Shown here piece after piece: positions 10,812 to 11,281 of a DNA stretch of 11,281 bases. Source of the stretch: DATHSN01 sp035464115 (GTDB lineage: Bacteria; Actinomycetota; Acidimicrobiia; Acidimicrobiales; SKKL01); assembly GCA_035464115.1 (NCBI GenBank), contig DATHSN010000135.1:1-11281 (forward strand). Reading direction: 5' to 3'. Position numbers and translations under genes: made by a program. Position 1 is the stretch's first letter. Each line of letters starts with the position of its first letter. The notes under the pieces were generated by a model, which was not told the DNA's origin, searched no databases, and was given only the letters and a program-made list of their open reading frames with translations.

Positions 10812-11281
10812 CGGTGACCTCCGGGGTCGCGGGGACGGTGGTGGTGCTGCGCCGCAGCACCGAGAGCCCGGCGGCGGCGATCGCCACCCCGCCGATGACG
10901 GTGGCCACGCCCGGGGACTCGCCGAGCAACCACCAGCCGAAGACCACGGCGCCCGCCGGCTCGAGGTAGCCGAGGATGCCGACGTGGGTGGCGGGGATGG
11001 CGGCGAGGGCGAGGAACCACACCGCCAGGCCGACGGCGGTGTAGCCGAGCCCGATGAGCAGGATCCAGCCCAGGTCGGCGGAGGCCGGCCAGCCGACGCC
11101 GGACAGCGCCGCCACCGGCACGAGGATGACCGCGGCGACGGTGAGCTGCATCCACGCCAGCACCAGCCCGCCGTAGGGGACCGACATGACCTTGCCCGCC
11201 ACCATGATGGCGGCGTAGCTCACCGCGGCGAACGCGGCGAGCGCCAACCCGGCGGGCTCGACGTCGCTGGCCCCGGGGCCG
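10798..11281 (-). CDS. EamA/DMT-superfamily transporter, C-terminal half (5' end outside window)
   Basis: The frame is open from the right edge to a TGA at 10798-10800, giving about 160 residues with about five hydrophobic segments, the second EamA repeat. Visible signatures are LAAFAAVSYAAIMVAGKV at its first helix, a central GYTAVGLAVWFLALAAIPATHVGILGY region and LEPAGAVVFGWWLLGESP before the last helix, the standard end of EamA proteins. The tail (TTTVPATPEVTGVPR) is polar. The substrate cannot be read from the sequence. The full protein should have about 300 residues, so roughly half lies beyond the window. A TTG at 11247 is not a credible start, as the frame continues past it without a stop. 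It is a separate paralogue from the EamA gene at 8898-9860. Confidence 0.9.
   Translation of the reverse strand, partial: GPGASDVEPAGLALAAFAAVSYAAIMVAGKVMSVPYGGLVLAWMQLTVAAVILVPVAALSGVGWPASADLGWILLIGLGYTAVGLAVWFLALAAIPATHVGILGYLEPAGAVVFGWWLLGESPGVATVIGGVAIAAAGLSVLRRSTTTVPATPEVTGVPR
10818..10822 (-). promoter_or_regulatory. Ribosome binding site GGAGG for the small membrane protein
   Basis: GGAGG on the minus strand lies six bases before GTG 10811, within the last codons of the EamA gene. It fixes the start of the 68-residue protein. Confidence 0.65.

Noticed and set aside
1..11281. CRISPR arrays, tRNA/rRNA genes, insertion sequences, attachment sites and phage genes
   Set aside because: I looked for regularly spaced repeats, cloverleaf patterns, transposase motifs and flanking duplications and found none that hold up. 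The window reads as ordinary chromosomal DNA.

Overview
The window is a very GC-rich (roughly three-quarters G+C by eye) and almost gap-free stretch of bacterial chromosome. Short intergenic gaps, frequent GTG starts, TANNNT- or CACNAT-like -10 hexamers lying 6-8 bases before start codons, and the gene content all suggest a high-GC actinobacterium. Acidimicrobiia (Iamia/Ilumatobacter-like) is my best guess, but no rRNA or marker gene here proves it. I see no phage, insertion sequence, tRNA, rRNA or CRISPR array, and no gene-free stretch longer than about 110 bases.

Layout. (1) 1-420: the C-terminal end of an EAL-domain cyclic-di-GMP phosphodiesterase, converging with and overlapping a minus-strand gene for a small membrane-anchored protein of unknown function (410-898). 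(2) 1013-3082: a three-gene sulfur cassette read rightward. It encodes a sulfide:quinone-reductase-like flavoprotein, a TusE/DsrC-like protein that keeps only the terminal cysteine, and a DsrE2-like protein. The three proteins contain 2, 1 and 1 cysteines. (3) 3171-4162: an ACT-domain protein and a Maf-type nucleotide pyrophosphatase. (4) 4196-6982: a membrane-bound PAS-PAS-GGDEF diguanylate cyclase with an intact inhibitory site, then a protein of unknown function. (5) 7046-9860: a tightly overlapping operon with a PfkB-family kinase (probable pseudouridine kinase), pseudouridine-5'-phosphate glycosidase and an EamA/DMT-type transporter. It looks like a pseudouridine salvage unit yielding uracil and ribose 5-phosphate. 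(6) 9832-11281 on the minus strand: a TetR-type regulator, a two-helix small membrane protein and the C-terminal half of a second EamA transporter, which runs off the right edge.

How the parts may work together. The sulfur cassette probably oxidises sulfide or a persulfide at the membrane and passes sulfane sulfur along single-cysteine carriers. No dsrAB, hdr, tusA or sox gene is visible in the window, so the final acceptor is unknown. The cassette's upstream region carries a CsoR/CstR-like palindrome next to a probable leaderless promoter, which makes it the best candidate here for a little-described system. The two cyclic-di-GMP enzymes are separated by unrelated genes and need not act together. 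The psu operon is self-contained; whether its EamA protein imports pseudouridine or exports a product is open.
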